Shown here: positions 14,815 to 22,575 of the stretch, in pieces
Layout of the letters: the number at the start of each line of letters is the position of its first letter
Position numbering within the stretch: position 1 is the first letter of the stretch
Origin: Fidelibacterota bacterium
GTDB lineage: Bacteria > Fidelibacterota > UBA2242
NCBI GenBank assembly: GCA_030603165.1
Contig: JAUVYH010000005.1
Coordinates: 1-44,114 of the forward strand
Reading direction: 5' to 3'
Length of the DNA stretch: 44,114 bases
The notes under the pieces: generated by a model
What the model saw: the letters and a program-made list of their open reading frames with translations, nothing else
The model's database searches: none
What the model was told of the DNA's origin: nothing
Translations under genes and position numbers: made by a program

Positions 14815-16823
14815 AGTTTCGATTAAATACGAATTTTAACCCCACCGGCGATCAGCCGGATGCTATAAAAGAATTGACCGAGTGTATCCGTCGGGGAGAC
14901 CAGGCTCAGACGCTTTTGGGAGTGACCGGCAGCGGTAAAACTTTTACTATGGCTCATGTGATCCAAAATGTCCAGAAACCGACGTTGATCATTTCCCATA
15001 ATAAAACCCTGGCGGCTCAGTTGTACGGCGAATTCAGGTCTTTTTTCCCGGATAATGCCGTTGAGTATTTTGTCAGTTTCTATGATTACTACCAGCCGGA
15101 AGCCTACCTGCCTGTCACCGATACTTATATTGAGAAAGACTCATCGATAAATGACGAAATTGACAAACTACGTCTGAAAGCCACCAGCTCCCTGATCAGT
15201 CGGAAAGATGTCATTGTCGTTGCCAGCGTTTCCTGCATTTATGGAATAGGTTCACCGGAAGAATACAGTAAATATATTGTGCTGATAAAGCGCGGAGATC
15301 GGCTTGGTATTCGGACGCTTTTCTCGAGACTCGTCGATATTTTCTATTCACGGAATAATCTGAGTTTGGAACGCGGGAAGTTTCGCGCCCGGGGAGATGT
15401 TGTTGAAATTCAACCGGCTTATGAAGATTTCGCCTACCGGATAGAGTTCTTTGGTGATGAAGTTGAAAAAATTTATTCCTTTGATATATTGACCGGCGAG
15501 ATTATCGAAGAACAAGCAAGTGTGGTTATCTTTCCCGCCAAACACTTTATCTCTTCCGAAGAGACAATCAAACGCGCTCTGAAAACGATCGAAATTGAGC
15601 TGGCAGAGCGATTGACCGATATGCGCGATTCCGGCAGCTTACTGGAAGCCCAGCGTTTGGAGCAGCGCACTCGTTTTGACATGGAAATGATCGATGAAGT
15701 CGGGTACTGCTCCGGGATAGAAAATTATTCCCGGCATTTCTCCGGTCGAAAACCGGGTGAACAGCCTTACACCTTAATCGATTTTTTCAAAGATGATTTT
15801 CTATTATTCATCGATGAATCGCATGCCACACTTCCGCAAATTCGGGCGATGTACAACGGTGATCGTTCCAGGAAAGAGGTGCTTGTGGAATACGGATTTC
15901 GACTTCCATCCGCCCTGGATAACCGACCGCTGAAATTTATTGAGTTTGAAAAAATGGTTGACCAGGTGATTTTTGTATCGGCGACGCCGGCGGATTATGA
16001 ACTGGAACAATGTCAGGGTGTGGTTGTGGAACAGATCATTCGTCCGACGGGCTTACTCGATCCGGAGATAGAAGTCAAACCGACCAAACATCAGATTGAT
16101 GACCTGGTCGAAGAAATAACGGCAGTAACCGATCGTCAAGAGCGAGTATTAGTTACAACGCTGACGAAACGTATGGCGGAGGATCTTTCTGAGTATTTGC
16201 GCGGAATGGGACTGAAAGTCCGTTATCTGCACTCCGAGATACATGTATTGGAGCGGGTGGCAATCCTGCGGGATCTGCGCCTCGGCGAATTCGATGTGCT
16301 GGTTGGCATTAACTTATTGCGTGAAGGCTTGGATTTGCCGGAAGTATCATTAGTGGCGATTCTGGACGCCGACAAAGAGGGATTCCTCCGGTCGGCGCGT
16401 TCACTGATGCAGGTCTCCGGTCGGGCTGCCCGGAATATCAATGGGAAAGTCATCTTTTATGCTGATGTAATGACCCGATCCATGGATAAAGTAATCCAGG
16501 AAGTTAATCGCCGAAGAGAGGTTCAGCGGAAGTATAACAAACAGCATGGAATTACGCCAGAGACGATATATAAAACTGTCGATGAGGTAATGTCCGCCAC
16601 ATCCGTTGCGGACGTCAAACCGAGCGAATTAACCGGTAAAAAACAGTCGCCGGCTGATCGATACCGGAGCAAGATGGATCAGGCTGAAATGTTGGAATTG
16701 TTAAAAAAAGAGATGGTAATAGCGGCTGAAGCGCTGGAATTTGAAACAGCCGCGGAATTGAGGGACGAGATTGCCCGCATATCGGGTAAAAAGAAAGATA
16801 TGCTCAACCAGAAGATGTTTTGA
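14808..16823 (+). CDS. uvrB: Excinuclease ABC subunit B
   Basis: UvrB is the damage-verifying helicase-like subunit of nucleotide excision repair and works with UvrA and UvrC. The 671 residues are the normal length. Visible are the N-terminal PTGDQPDAI, Walker A GVTGSGKT (about 38-45), the beta-hairpin region [15 protein letters not shown] (about 89-103) and [11 protein letters not shown] (about 337). Helicase motif VI-like [11 protein letters not shown] follows, and a C-terminal UVR domain (about 630-668, [24 protein letters not shown]) binds UvrC. The start is fixed by family alignment ([14 protein letters not shown]), although no ribosome binding site is visible and the ATG sits in a small hairpin. 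It is the first gene of a run on the same strand. Confidence 0.97.
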   Translation: MAEFRLNTNFNPTGDQPDAIKELTECIRRGDQAQTLLGVTGSGKTFTMAHVIQNVQKPTLIISHNKTLAAQLYGEFRSFFPDNAVEYFVSFYDYYQPEAYLPVTDTYIEKDSSINDEIDKLRLKATSSLISRKDVIVVASVSCIYGIGSPEEYSKYIVLIKRGDRLGIRTLFSRLVDIFYSRNNLSLERGKFRARGDVVEIQPAYEDFAYRIEFFGDEVEKIYSFDILTGEIIEEQASVVIFPAKHFISSEETIKRALKTIEIELAERLTDMRDSGSLLEAQRLEQRTRFDMEMIDEVGYCSGIENYSRHFSGRKPGEQPYTLIDFFKDDFLLFIDESHATLPQIRAMYNGDRSRKEVLVEYGFRLPSALDNRPLKFIEFEKMVDQVIFVSATPADYELEQCQGVVVEQIIRPTGLLDPEIEVKPTKHQIDDLVEEITAVTDRQERVLVTTLTKRMAEDLSEYLRGMGLKVRYLHSEIHVLERVAILRDLRLGEFDVLVGINLLREGLDLPEVSLVAILDADKEGFLRSARSLMQVSGRAARNINGKVIFYADVMTRSMDKVIQEVNRRREVQRKYNKQHGITPETIYKTVDEVMSATSVADVKPSELTGKKQSPADRYRSKMDQAEMLELLKKEMVIAAEALEFETAAELRDEIARISGKKKDMLNQKMF

Positions 16824-16987
16824 TAGGTATAAACTGTATTAGGCTCTTAATTCTCGAATTCTTGTTTTTTGTGAAAAATTTTTCAGAGACATCTGTGGCG
16901 CAAATTGTTTTTGAAGACTGAGATTAGAGAAAGCGACCTTAAAATTTGCAATTTGCAATTCTGGTTTATCCAGGTTAGGATATTTGC

Positions 16988-18292
16988 ATGAAAGTATTAG
17001 TGATTGGAAGCGGCGGCAGAGAAAGCGCTATTGTCTGGAAACTGTCCAAATCCGAAAAAGTCAACGGGATTTACTGCGCTCCCGGTAATGCCGGAACAGC
17101 CTGTTATGGTGAAAATGTTCCCATATCCGAATCGGAGATAGATAAGCTCATAGAGTTTGTCCGGGATAATGAAATTGATTTAACTGTCGTTGGACCCGAA
17201 AAACCGTTGGTCGAAGGCATTGTGGATCGATTTGTTTCGCACGGCTTGACCATTTTTGGTCCATCTCAAAAAGCGGCGATGCTGGAAGGCAGCAAGGTAT
17301 TCGCCAAACAGTTTATGTCGGAACATGATATTCCAACCGCTCCTTACGATGTCTGCGCTTCCCGCGAAGATGTGGAAGAGGCAACAACCGGTAAAGAATT
17401 TCCCTATGTTATCAAAGTCGATGGATTAGCGGCTGGAAAAGGCGCTATAATCATTAAGAATCAGGATGATTTACGGCAGGCTCTCATCGATATTTATGAA
17501 GAAAAGAAATTTGGAGCCGCCGGTGACAGTGTAATTGTCGAAGATTTTTTGGAAGGCGAAGAGCTTTCGGTGTTTGCAATTACCGACGGAACAGATTATG
17601 TATTGTTATCCTCTGCCCAGGATCATAAACGGATATTTGACGGCGATAAGGGACCCAATACAGGCGGTATGGGCGCTTATGCTCCCGCCCCGCTTGGAAC
17701 GCCGGATGTGTTGCGAAAGGTGGAGGAGCGCATAATTCGACCGGTTCTGAAAGGTATGAAGGAGCGGGGAACGCCTTATTCAGGGGTTTTGTATTGCGGA
17801 TTGATGATCCATCATGGAAATCCCCGGGTGATTGAATTTAATGCCCGATTCGGCGATCCCGAAACTCAGGTCGTTATTCCATTAATAAAATCCGACCTAA
17901 CTGATTTACTGCTGAGTGTCGCTCGGGGAAAACTGGATGCGTCGTCTTTTCAGATTTCCGGCAAATTTGCCGCCTGTATTATTCTGGCGTCCGAAGGTTA
18001 TCCCGGCGACTATGAAAAGGGGAAGGAAATTTCCGGCATTGAACGGCTGTTTCAGAGTCAGAGATCTCATATATTTCTGGCGGGAACTGAATTTGATGGT
18101 GAGAAATATTTAACGAACGGCGGTCGAGTGCTGGGTATAACAGTTGTATCCAAAAGTCTGAAAGATGCGATTTTAAGCGCGTATAATTATGTAAACATTA
18201 TTAAATTTGATGGGAAACAGTATCGCCGCGACATAGGATTTCGTGTACTGGAGAGGCTTTCTCACAAGAAAAAAATAGAGGTTAAATGGTAG
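16988..18292 (+). CDS. purD: Phosphoribosylamine-glycine ligase (GAR synthetase)
   Basis: This enzyme catalyses the ATP-dependent joining of glycine to phosphoribosylamine, the second step of de novo purine synthesis. It has 434 residues. An N-terminal Rossmann-like MKVLVIGSGGRESAIVW is followed by the ATP-grasp body with KVDGLAAGKGAII (about residues 144-156), the NTGGMGAYAPAP loop (about 221-232) and VIEFNARFGDPETQ (about 281-294, metal ligands). An AGGA site precedes the ATG. It is followed by the sigma-54 activator after 13 bases, so these probably share a transcript. The separation from other pur genes is not unusual in this kind of genome. Confidence 0.97.
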   Translation: MKVLVIGSGGRESAIVWKLSKSEKVNGIYCAPGNAGTACYGENVPISESEIDKLIEFVRDNEIDLTVVGPEKPLVEGIVDRFVSHGLTIFGPSQKAAMLEGSKVFAKQFMSEHDIPTAPYDVCASREDVEEATTGKEFPYVIKVDGLAAGKGAIIIKNQDDLRQALIDIYEEKKFGAAGDSVIVEDFLEGEELSVFAITDGTDYVLLSSAQDHKRIFDGDKGPNTGGMGAYAPAPLGTPDVLRKVEERIIRPVLKGMKERGTPYSGVLYCGLMIHHGNPRVIEFNARFGDPETQVVIPLIKSDLTDLLLSVARGKLDASSFQISGKFAACIILASEGYPGDYEKGKEISGIERLFQSQRSHIFLAGTEFDGEKYLTNGGRVLGITVVSKSLKDAILSAYNYVNIIKFDGKQYRRDIGFRVLERLSHKKKIEVKW

Positions 18293-18305
18293 AAGCGAGG
18301 TATTA

Positions 18306-19517
18306 ATGGAAGTAGCCCGTTTAAATAAATTACAACAGAGTTTTGGTATCCTTGGCGAATCTGAAAAGATCAAAGAGCTAATTGAGATGATTGATCAGAT
18401 TTCGGCAACCGATATCGCGATTTTAATCGCAGGAGAAAGCGGAACCGGGAAGGAATTGATCGCTGATGCGGTTCACCGGCGGAGTTTGCGAAAACATCAG
18501 CCTTTTGTGAAAGTGAATTGTGGCGCCATACCTGCCGGAATCCTGGAAAGTGAACTCTTCGGGCATGTCAAAGGCGCTTTTACGGGAGCGATTGGTGAAC
18601 GGAAAGGATATTTCGAGACCGCCAATAACGGCACGATTTTCCTGGATGAAATTGGTGAAATGCCGCTTGAAACACAGGTAAAATTACTGAGAGTGCTTGA
18701 ATTGGGAGAGTTTCTTCCGGTTGGCGGCTCTATTGGAAAAAAAGTTGACGTTAGGATTATCGCCGCAACAAATAAAGATTTGGAAGATGAAATTGAGAAA
18801 GAAAAATTCCGTAAGGATCTCTACTACCGGTTAAAGACGGTTACGATTGTCGCTCCGGCATTGCGGCATCACAGCGAGGATGTCCCCCTGTTAATTGAAA
18901 AATTTGCGCTGAACTTCGCCAATCGAAACAATATTCCGTTTAAGGGATTTTCGCCCAGCGCTATTCATGTTCTTGAAAATTATTCCTGGCCCGGAAATAT
19001 CCGCGAATTGAAAAATTTTGTCGAAAGCATGATCGTATTGGAAAAAGGCGAGGTGATTAACAGTAGCATGATAGCAAAACGGCTAAATATCGGCAGACGA
19101 ATACCGTCGTCAAATCTTCCGATGAAAATTTCTAAAAGCATCGACCAGGCGGAACGCGAATTGATTCTACAGCAGATTTTATTATTACGCCGCGATATTA
19201 ACGATATCAAAAACGCCGTGACCGGAGATTTAAAGCCTATTGCCTTCGATGCCTCACGAGGCGGCGCGGAGGTCCAGCGTTTCATCGCGCCGGTTCTTGA
19301 TGAAGAGGAATCTGTCGAGGAAGAATCACTCCTTGAAATGGCTGATGATTTTTTGGTAAATCCGAATATACTTGGGAAGGTATCACTGGAAGAGGTCGAG
19401 CGGGAATTGATCCAGAAGACTCTTAAGAAATTCAATTTTCGCAAGCGGCAGACCGCCAATGCCCTTAAAATCAGTGAGCGAACCCTGTATCGGAAAATAA
19501 AAGAATACGGACTTTAG
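18306..19517 (+). CDS. Sigma-54-dependent transcriptional activator without receiver domain
   Basis: This 403-residue bacterial enhancer-binding protein is reduced to its AAA+ and DNA-binding parts. Walker A is GESGTGKE (about residues 43-50), the sigma-54-contacting loop GAFTGA is intact (about 90-95), and Walker B reads GTIFLDEIGEMP (about 109-120). The arginine-finger region FRKDLYYRL and WPGNIREL follow. After a low-similarity linker (about 265-350), a Fis-type helix-turn-helix occupies the C-terminus (RKRQTANALKISERTLYRKIKEYG). No sensory N-terminal domain exists; the AAA+ domain begins by residue 15. The stop is 2 bases from the lptE start. In FCB genomes a similar gene is often found next to an LptE-like lipoprotein, but its regulon is not known from this sequence. 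Confidence 0.92.
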   Translation: MEVARLNKLQQSFGILGESEKIKELIEMIDQISATDIAILIAGESGTGKELIADAVHRRSLRKHQPFVKVNCGAIPAGILESELFGHVKGAFTGAIGERKGYFETANNGTIFLDEIGEMPLETQVKLLRVLELGEFLPVGGSIGKKVDVRIIAATNKDLEDEIEKEKFRKDLYYRLKTVTIVAPALRHHSEDVPLLIEKFALNFANRNNIPFKGFSPSAIHVLENYSWPGNIRELKNFVESMIVLEKGEVINSSMIAKRLNIGRRIPSSNLPMKISKSIDQAERELILQQILLLRRDINDIKNAVTGDLKPIAFDASRGGAEVQRFIAPVLDEEESVEEESLLEMADDFLVNPNILGKVSLEEVERELIQKTLKKFNFRKRQTANALKISERTLYRKIKEYGL

Positions 19518-19519
19518 TA

Positions 19520-20041
19520 ATGTCTAATTTCAAATATCAAATTGTCGGGATAATTCTTGTGATATTTATGTTGTTGAGTAATTCTGCCTGCTGGTACTAC
19601 TCTTTAAAGGGAACTTTACCGCCGCATATCAAGAGCGTCGCAATTCCGGTGTTGACAGACCGTACGGCGGAATTCAATATCCAGCAGGTCGTTACCGATC
19701 AAATTCGGATTGGCTTTATTCAGGAAAATATTCTGAAATTAGCCGAAGAAGACAACGCCCATTCGGTATTGTACGGGACTATTCAGAGTATTCAGGATCG
19801 TCCTCTCGTGTTCAAAGAATCGGAGAGTGGCGAAGCGGTGACCGAATACCGGCTGACGTTGAAAGTTGAAGTTGAGTGGTTTGATAAAGTCGAAAATAAA
19901 GCTATATTCAAGAAGCAATTTACAGGTTACAGTGAGTATGATCCGACCGGCGCAACGGATCGAACCCGCGAACTTGCTTTGGAAGAGTCAGTTGACCAGA
20001 TAATTGAAGATATTATCAATTCAATTCTGGCGGGATGGTAA
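19520..20041 (+). CDS. lptE: LPS-assembly lipoprotein LptE-like
   Basis: This 173-residue lipoprotein has the hydrophobic signal VGIILVIFMLLSNSAC ending in a good lipobox (SNSA-C, Cys24). The mature part starts WYYSLKGTLPPHIKSVAIPV. This is the typical opening of LptE-family proteins, which sit inside the LptD barrel and help deliver LPS to the outer leaflet. VLYGTIQSIQDRP and the following alternate-strand pattern fit the family fold. It is tightly coupled to the upstream activator gene (2-base gap). LptE is poorly conserved, so the name rests on lipobox, length, opening motif and context. Confidence 0.8.
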   Translation: MSNFKYQIVGIILVIFMLLSNSACWYYSLKGTLPPHIKSVAIPVLTDRTAEFNIQQVVTDQIRIGFIQENILKLAEEDNAHSVLYGTIQSIQDRPLVFKESESGEAVTEYRLTLKVEVEWFDKVENKAIFKKQFTGYSEYDPTGATDRTRELALEESVDQIIEDIINSILAGW

Positions 20042-20063
20042 GGAATTTTATAATTAAGTATTT

Positions 20064-20209
20064 AGCCACGGAGTCACTGAGGAAACAGAGATGAAATTAA
20101 GTAAACCAGCCACGGAGTCACTGAGGAAACAGAGATGAAATTAAGTAAACCAGCCACAGAGTCACTGAGGAAACAGAGATGAAGTTAATTAAACCAGCCA
20201 CAGAGTCAC
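20064..20209 (+). repeat. 44-bp tandem repeat, 3 copies plus a part
   Basis: Units start at 20064, 20108, 20152 and 20196 (the last breaks off after AGCCACAGAGTCACC). Each unit opens AGCCACGGAGTCACTGAGG and goes on with AAACAGAGATGAAATTAAG. The second part of the unit resembles the true leader and start of the following gene (GGGGAAACAAAGATGGAATT at 20270-20289). Confidence 0.93.
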
Positions 20210-20232
20210 CAACCTGCCCGCCGTTTCCTGTC

Positions 20233-20248
20233 TGCGTGCAGGCACGCA
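20233..20248. repeat. Hairpin TGCGTGC-AG-GCACGCA
   Basis: This is a perfect 7-bp stem, extendable with mismatches by the flanking CTG/CAG words. It lies between the tandem repeat and the GxxExxY gene. No T tract follows, so it is not an intrinsic terminator for the upstream genes. Confidence 0.7.
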
Positions 20249-20282
20249 CAGGCAGGCACTTTGGCAAGCGGGGGAAACAAAG

Positions 20283-20657
20283 ATGGAATTAAACAAAATA
20301 ACAGAAAGAATTATTGGTTGTGCGATTGAAGTTCACAGATACCTGGGACCAGGGCTTTTGGAATCAATTTATGAATCTGCAATTTGTATTGAATTTAACG
20401 AAAATAAACTCTCTTATGAGCGGCAGAAAATCCTTCCGGTGAAATATAAACATCATAAGGTTGGTGAATTCAGAATTGATTTAGTGGTAGAGAATAAAGT
20501 TGTTGTTGAGCTGAAGAGCGTTGAACGGTTTGACCCTGTCTTCGAGGCTCAGCTATTGAGTTATATGCGATTAGGAGAATATAAATTAGGTCTTTTGATC
20601 AATTTTAACTCTAAACTACTTAAAGATGGCGTCAAACGTATGATTTTATCCCGATAA
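20283..20657 (+). CDS. GxxExxY protein (PD-(D/E)XK-like)
   Basis: This 124-residue protein carries the family-defining GLLESIYE (residues 23-30), preceded by AIEVHRYLGPG. The core FRIDLVVENKVVVELKSVE (about 63-81) fits a PD-(D/E)XK nuclease-like strand order (D, then E-x-K). The biological role is unknown. GGGGG in the leader serves as the ribosome binding site. The stop codon lies inside the hairpin TCCCGAT-AA-ATCGGGA (20649-20664). The gene is framed by AGCCAC-GAG-CAC words in opposite orientation, 20064-20209 before and 20674-20691 after, as if delivered as a unit between lptE and asnS. Confidence 0.9.
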   Translation: MELNKITERIIGCAIEVHRYLGPGLLESIYESAICIEFNENKLSYERQKILPVKYKHHKVGEFRIDLVVENKVVVELKSVERFDPVFEAQLLSYMRLGEYKLGLLINFNSKLLKDGVKRMILSR

Positions 20658-20664
20658 ATCGGGA
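20649..20664. repeat. Palindrome TCCCGAT-AA-ATCGGGA over a stop codon
   Basis: A perfect 7-bp stem whose centre contains the TAA stop of the GxxExxY gene (20655-20657). It belongs to the CCGAT-AAATCGG hairpin family seen also at 2078 and, degenerate, at about 12284 and 14467. Confidence 0.75.
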
Positions 20665-20725
20665 TTCAGAGCACTTTGTGGCTCAGTGGCTGAATAGTTA
20701 ATTTGAATGAAAAAATGAGGATTCT

Positions 20726-22021
20726 ATGAGTTGGGTTTTGATAAAAGACATAAAGGACTACAATGACCGGGAAGTGACCCTGAAAGGTTGGGTTTACAAC
20801 AAACGTTCCAGTGGGAAAATCTGGTTTCTGATATTGCGGGACGGGAGCGGAATAATTCAGGGCGTTGTATTGAAAAATGAGGTTTCCGAAGAGGTATTCA
20901 ATATAAAAGATGAATTAACCCAGGAATCCTCGGTAATTGTTCAAGGATTGATCCATGAAGACAGACGATCTCCGGGCGGTTACGAGATCGTTGTGAGAGA
21001 TATTAAGGTTGTACAGATTGCAACTGATTATCCGATTGCTCTGAAAGACCACGGCGTCGAATTTTTGATGGATAACCGTCATCTGTGGTTACGCTCGCGA
21101 AAACAGTGGGCGATTTTAAGAATCCGGCATACGGTTTATTATGCTATTACGGAATATCTCAACAATAACGGATTTATTCGTTTCGATTCACCGTTGTTGA
21201 CGCCTAATGCCTGTGAAGGCACGACCACCTTGTTTACCGTGCCTTACTTTGATCTCGGCAACGCGTATCTGTCCCAGAGCGGGCAGCTCTACCTGGAAGC
21301 CGGGATTATGAGTCTCGGTCGGGTTTATGATTTCGGTCCGGTTTTTCGGGCGGAAAAATCCAAAACCCGTAAGCATCTGACTGAATTCTGGATGATGGAC
21401 GCCGAAGCCGCTTATGTTGAACACGATGAGAATCTTAAAATCCAGGAAGAATTGATTCGCTTTGTCATCCGATCTGTGCTGGAAAAAAATGCAACGGAGC
21501 TGGAAGTTTTAGAACGAGATATCGAACAACTTAAAAAAGCCGATGCTCCTTTTAAACGAATGACCCATAAAGAGGCGATTGAGTACCTGAGATCAAGGGG
21601 ATCGGAGATTTCCGATAAGGGCGATTTGGGAGCAAAAGATGAAGTAATACTTACAGAGGGATCAGATGTTCCGGTTTTTGTAGAAAAATGGCCTAAGGAG
21701 ATCAAAGCCTTTTATATGAAACGGGATAAAGATAATTCCAACCTGGTTCTGGGCGCCGACCTGATCGCACCGGAAGGATTTGGAGAGATCATTGGCGGTT
21801 CTCAGAGGGAGGATGATCATGATCTTCTGTATCAGAGAATGGTTGCTGAAGATATGCCTTTAGATGAATATCAGTGGTTTCTGGATTTACGGAAATATGG
21901 TTCAGTGCCCCATAGTGGATTTGGTGTCGGACTGGAACGGTTGGTTCAATGGATGTCGGGCGCCGTGCAGATACGTGAATCGATACCTTTTGCAAGAACG
22001 ATTTACCGGTTGAGACCATGA
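20726..22021 (+). CDS. asnS: Asparaginyl-tRNA synthetase
   Basis: This is a class IIb aminoacyl-tRNA synthetase of 431 residues. The N-terminal OB-fold anticodon-binding domain (about 15-105: REVTLKGWVYNKRSSGKIWFLILRDG) is followed by the catalytic core. Motif 2 is VFRAEKSKTRKHLTEFWMMD (about 207-226), and motif 3 is GFGVGLERLVQW (about 401-412). The TEFWMMDAE form is typical of AsnRS, whereas AspRS has a different motif 2 continuation. The stop overlaps the next start as ATGA, so the two are translationally coupled. A weak GAGG precedes the ATG. Confidence 0.95.
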   Translation: MSWVLIKDIKDYNDREVTLKGWVYNKRSSGKIWFLILRDGSGIIQGVVLKNEVSEEVFNIKDELTQESSVIVQGLIHEDRRSPGGYEIVVRDIKVVQIATDYPIALKDHGVEFLMDNRHLWLRSRKQWAILRIRHTVYYAITEYLNNNGFIRFDSPLLTPNACEGTTTLFTVPYFDLGNAYLSQSGQLYLEAGIMSLGRVYDFGPVFRAEKSKTRKHLTEFWMMDAEAAYVEHDENLKIQEELIRFVIRSVLEKNATELEVLERDIEQLKKADAPFKRMTHKEAIEYLRSRGSEISDKGDLGAKDEVILTEGSDVPVFVEKWPKEIKAFYMKRDKDNSNLVLGADLIAPEGFGEIIGGSQREDDHDLLYQRMVAEDMPLDEYQWFLDLRKYGSVPHSGFGVGLERLVQWMSGAVQIRESIPFARTIYRLRP

Positions 22022-22512
22022 GTGGAAATAAGAAAATCATTGCCGTAATTGGCGGAAGAGATTGTGATGGATCTCTTTATCAACAGGCTATGGAAGTCGG
22101 CAGACTAATCGCCCGAAACGGCGCTATACTCGTTTGCGGCGGACGTACGGGGATTATGGAAGCTGCCTGTAAAGGCGCTTCCGAAGCGGGCGGTATTTCA
22201 GTGGGAATATTGCCGGGAGACGATATCCGGGACGCGAATTCATGGGTGACTGTTCCAATAGCCACCGGCGTCGGGCTGGCGCGCAATTCGATTATTGCCC
22301 GAACCGCATCGGCAGCGATTGCCATTGGCGGTGAATATGGAACACTTTCGGAAATTGCCTATTGTCTTCAGTTTCGGATCCCGGTATTTACATTGCATTC
22401 CTGGGACATCAAAGGGGTTGTTGCTGTCGATACTCCTGAAGAAGCTGTGAAATTCGCATTTGATTCGGAGGAGTATGCCGCGAAAGCGCAAGGCAACAAT
22501 GAAGATTTATAG
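22018..22512 (+). CDS. LOG-like Rossmann protein of the TIGR00725 type
   Basis: This 164-residue protein has the nucleotide-binding opening IIAVIGGRDCDG and the lysine-decarboxylase-like / LOG motif in a variant form: CGGRTGIMEAACKGA (about residues 41-55), then IAIGGEYGTLSEIA (about 101-114). Family members are related to cytokinin-riboside phosphohydrolases and predicted Rossmann carriers. The exact substrate is unknown. It is coupled to asnS by an ATGA overlap and is the last housekeeping gene before the defence island. Confidence 0.85.
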   Translation: MSGNKKIIAVIGGRDCDGSLYQQAMEVGRLIARNGAILVCGGRTGIMEAACKGASEAGGISVGILPGDDIRDANSWVTVPIATGVGLARNSIIARTASAAIAIGGEYGTLSEIAYCLQFRIPVFTLHSWDIKGVVAVDTPEEAVKFAFDSEEYAAKAQGNNEDL

Positions 22513-22575
22513 TGTGTTTGAATTGAACGCTCGCCGGCACTCACGAGCGAAGTAATACGTTAAGGATTTAGTGAA

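Noticed and set aside
20064-20209. CRISPR array
   Set aside because: The 44-bp units abut without spacers, and no cas genes are in the window.
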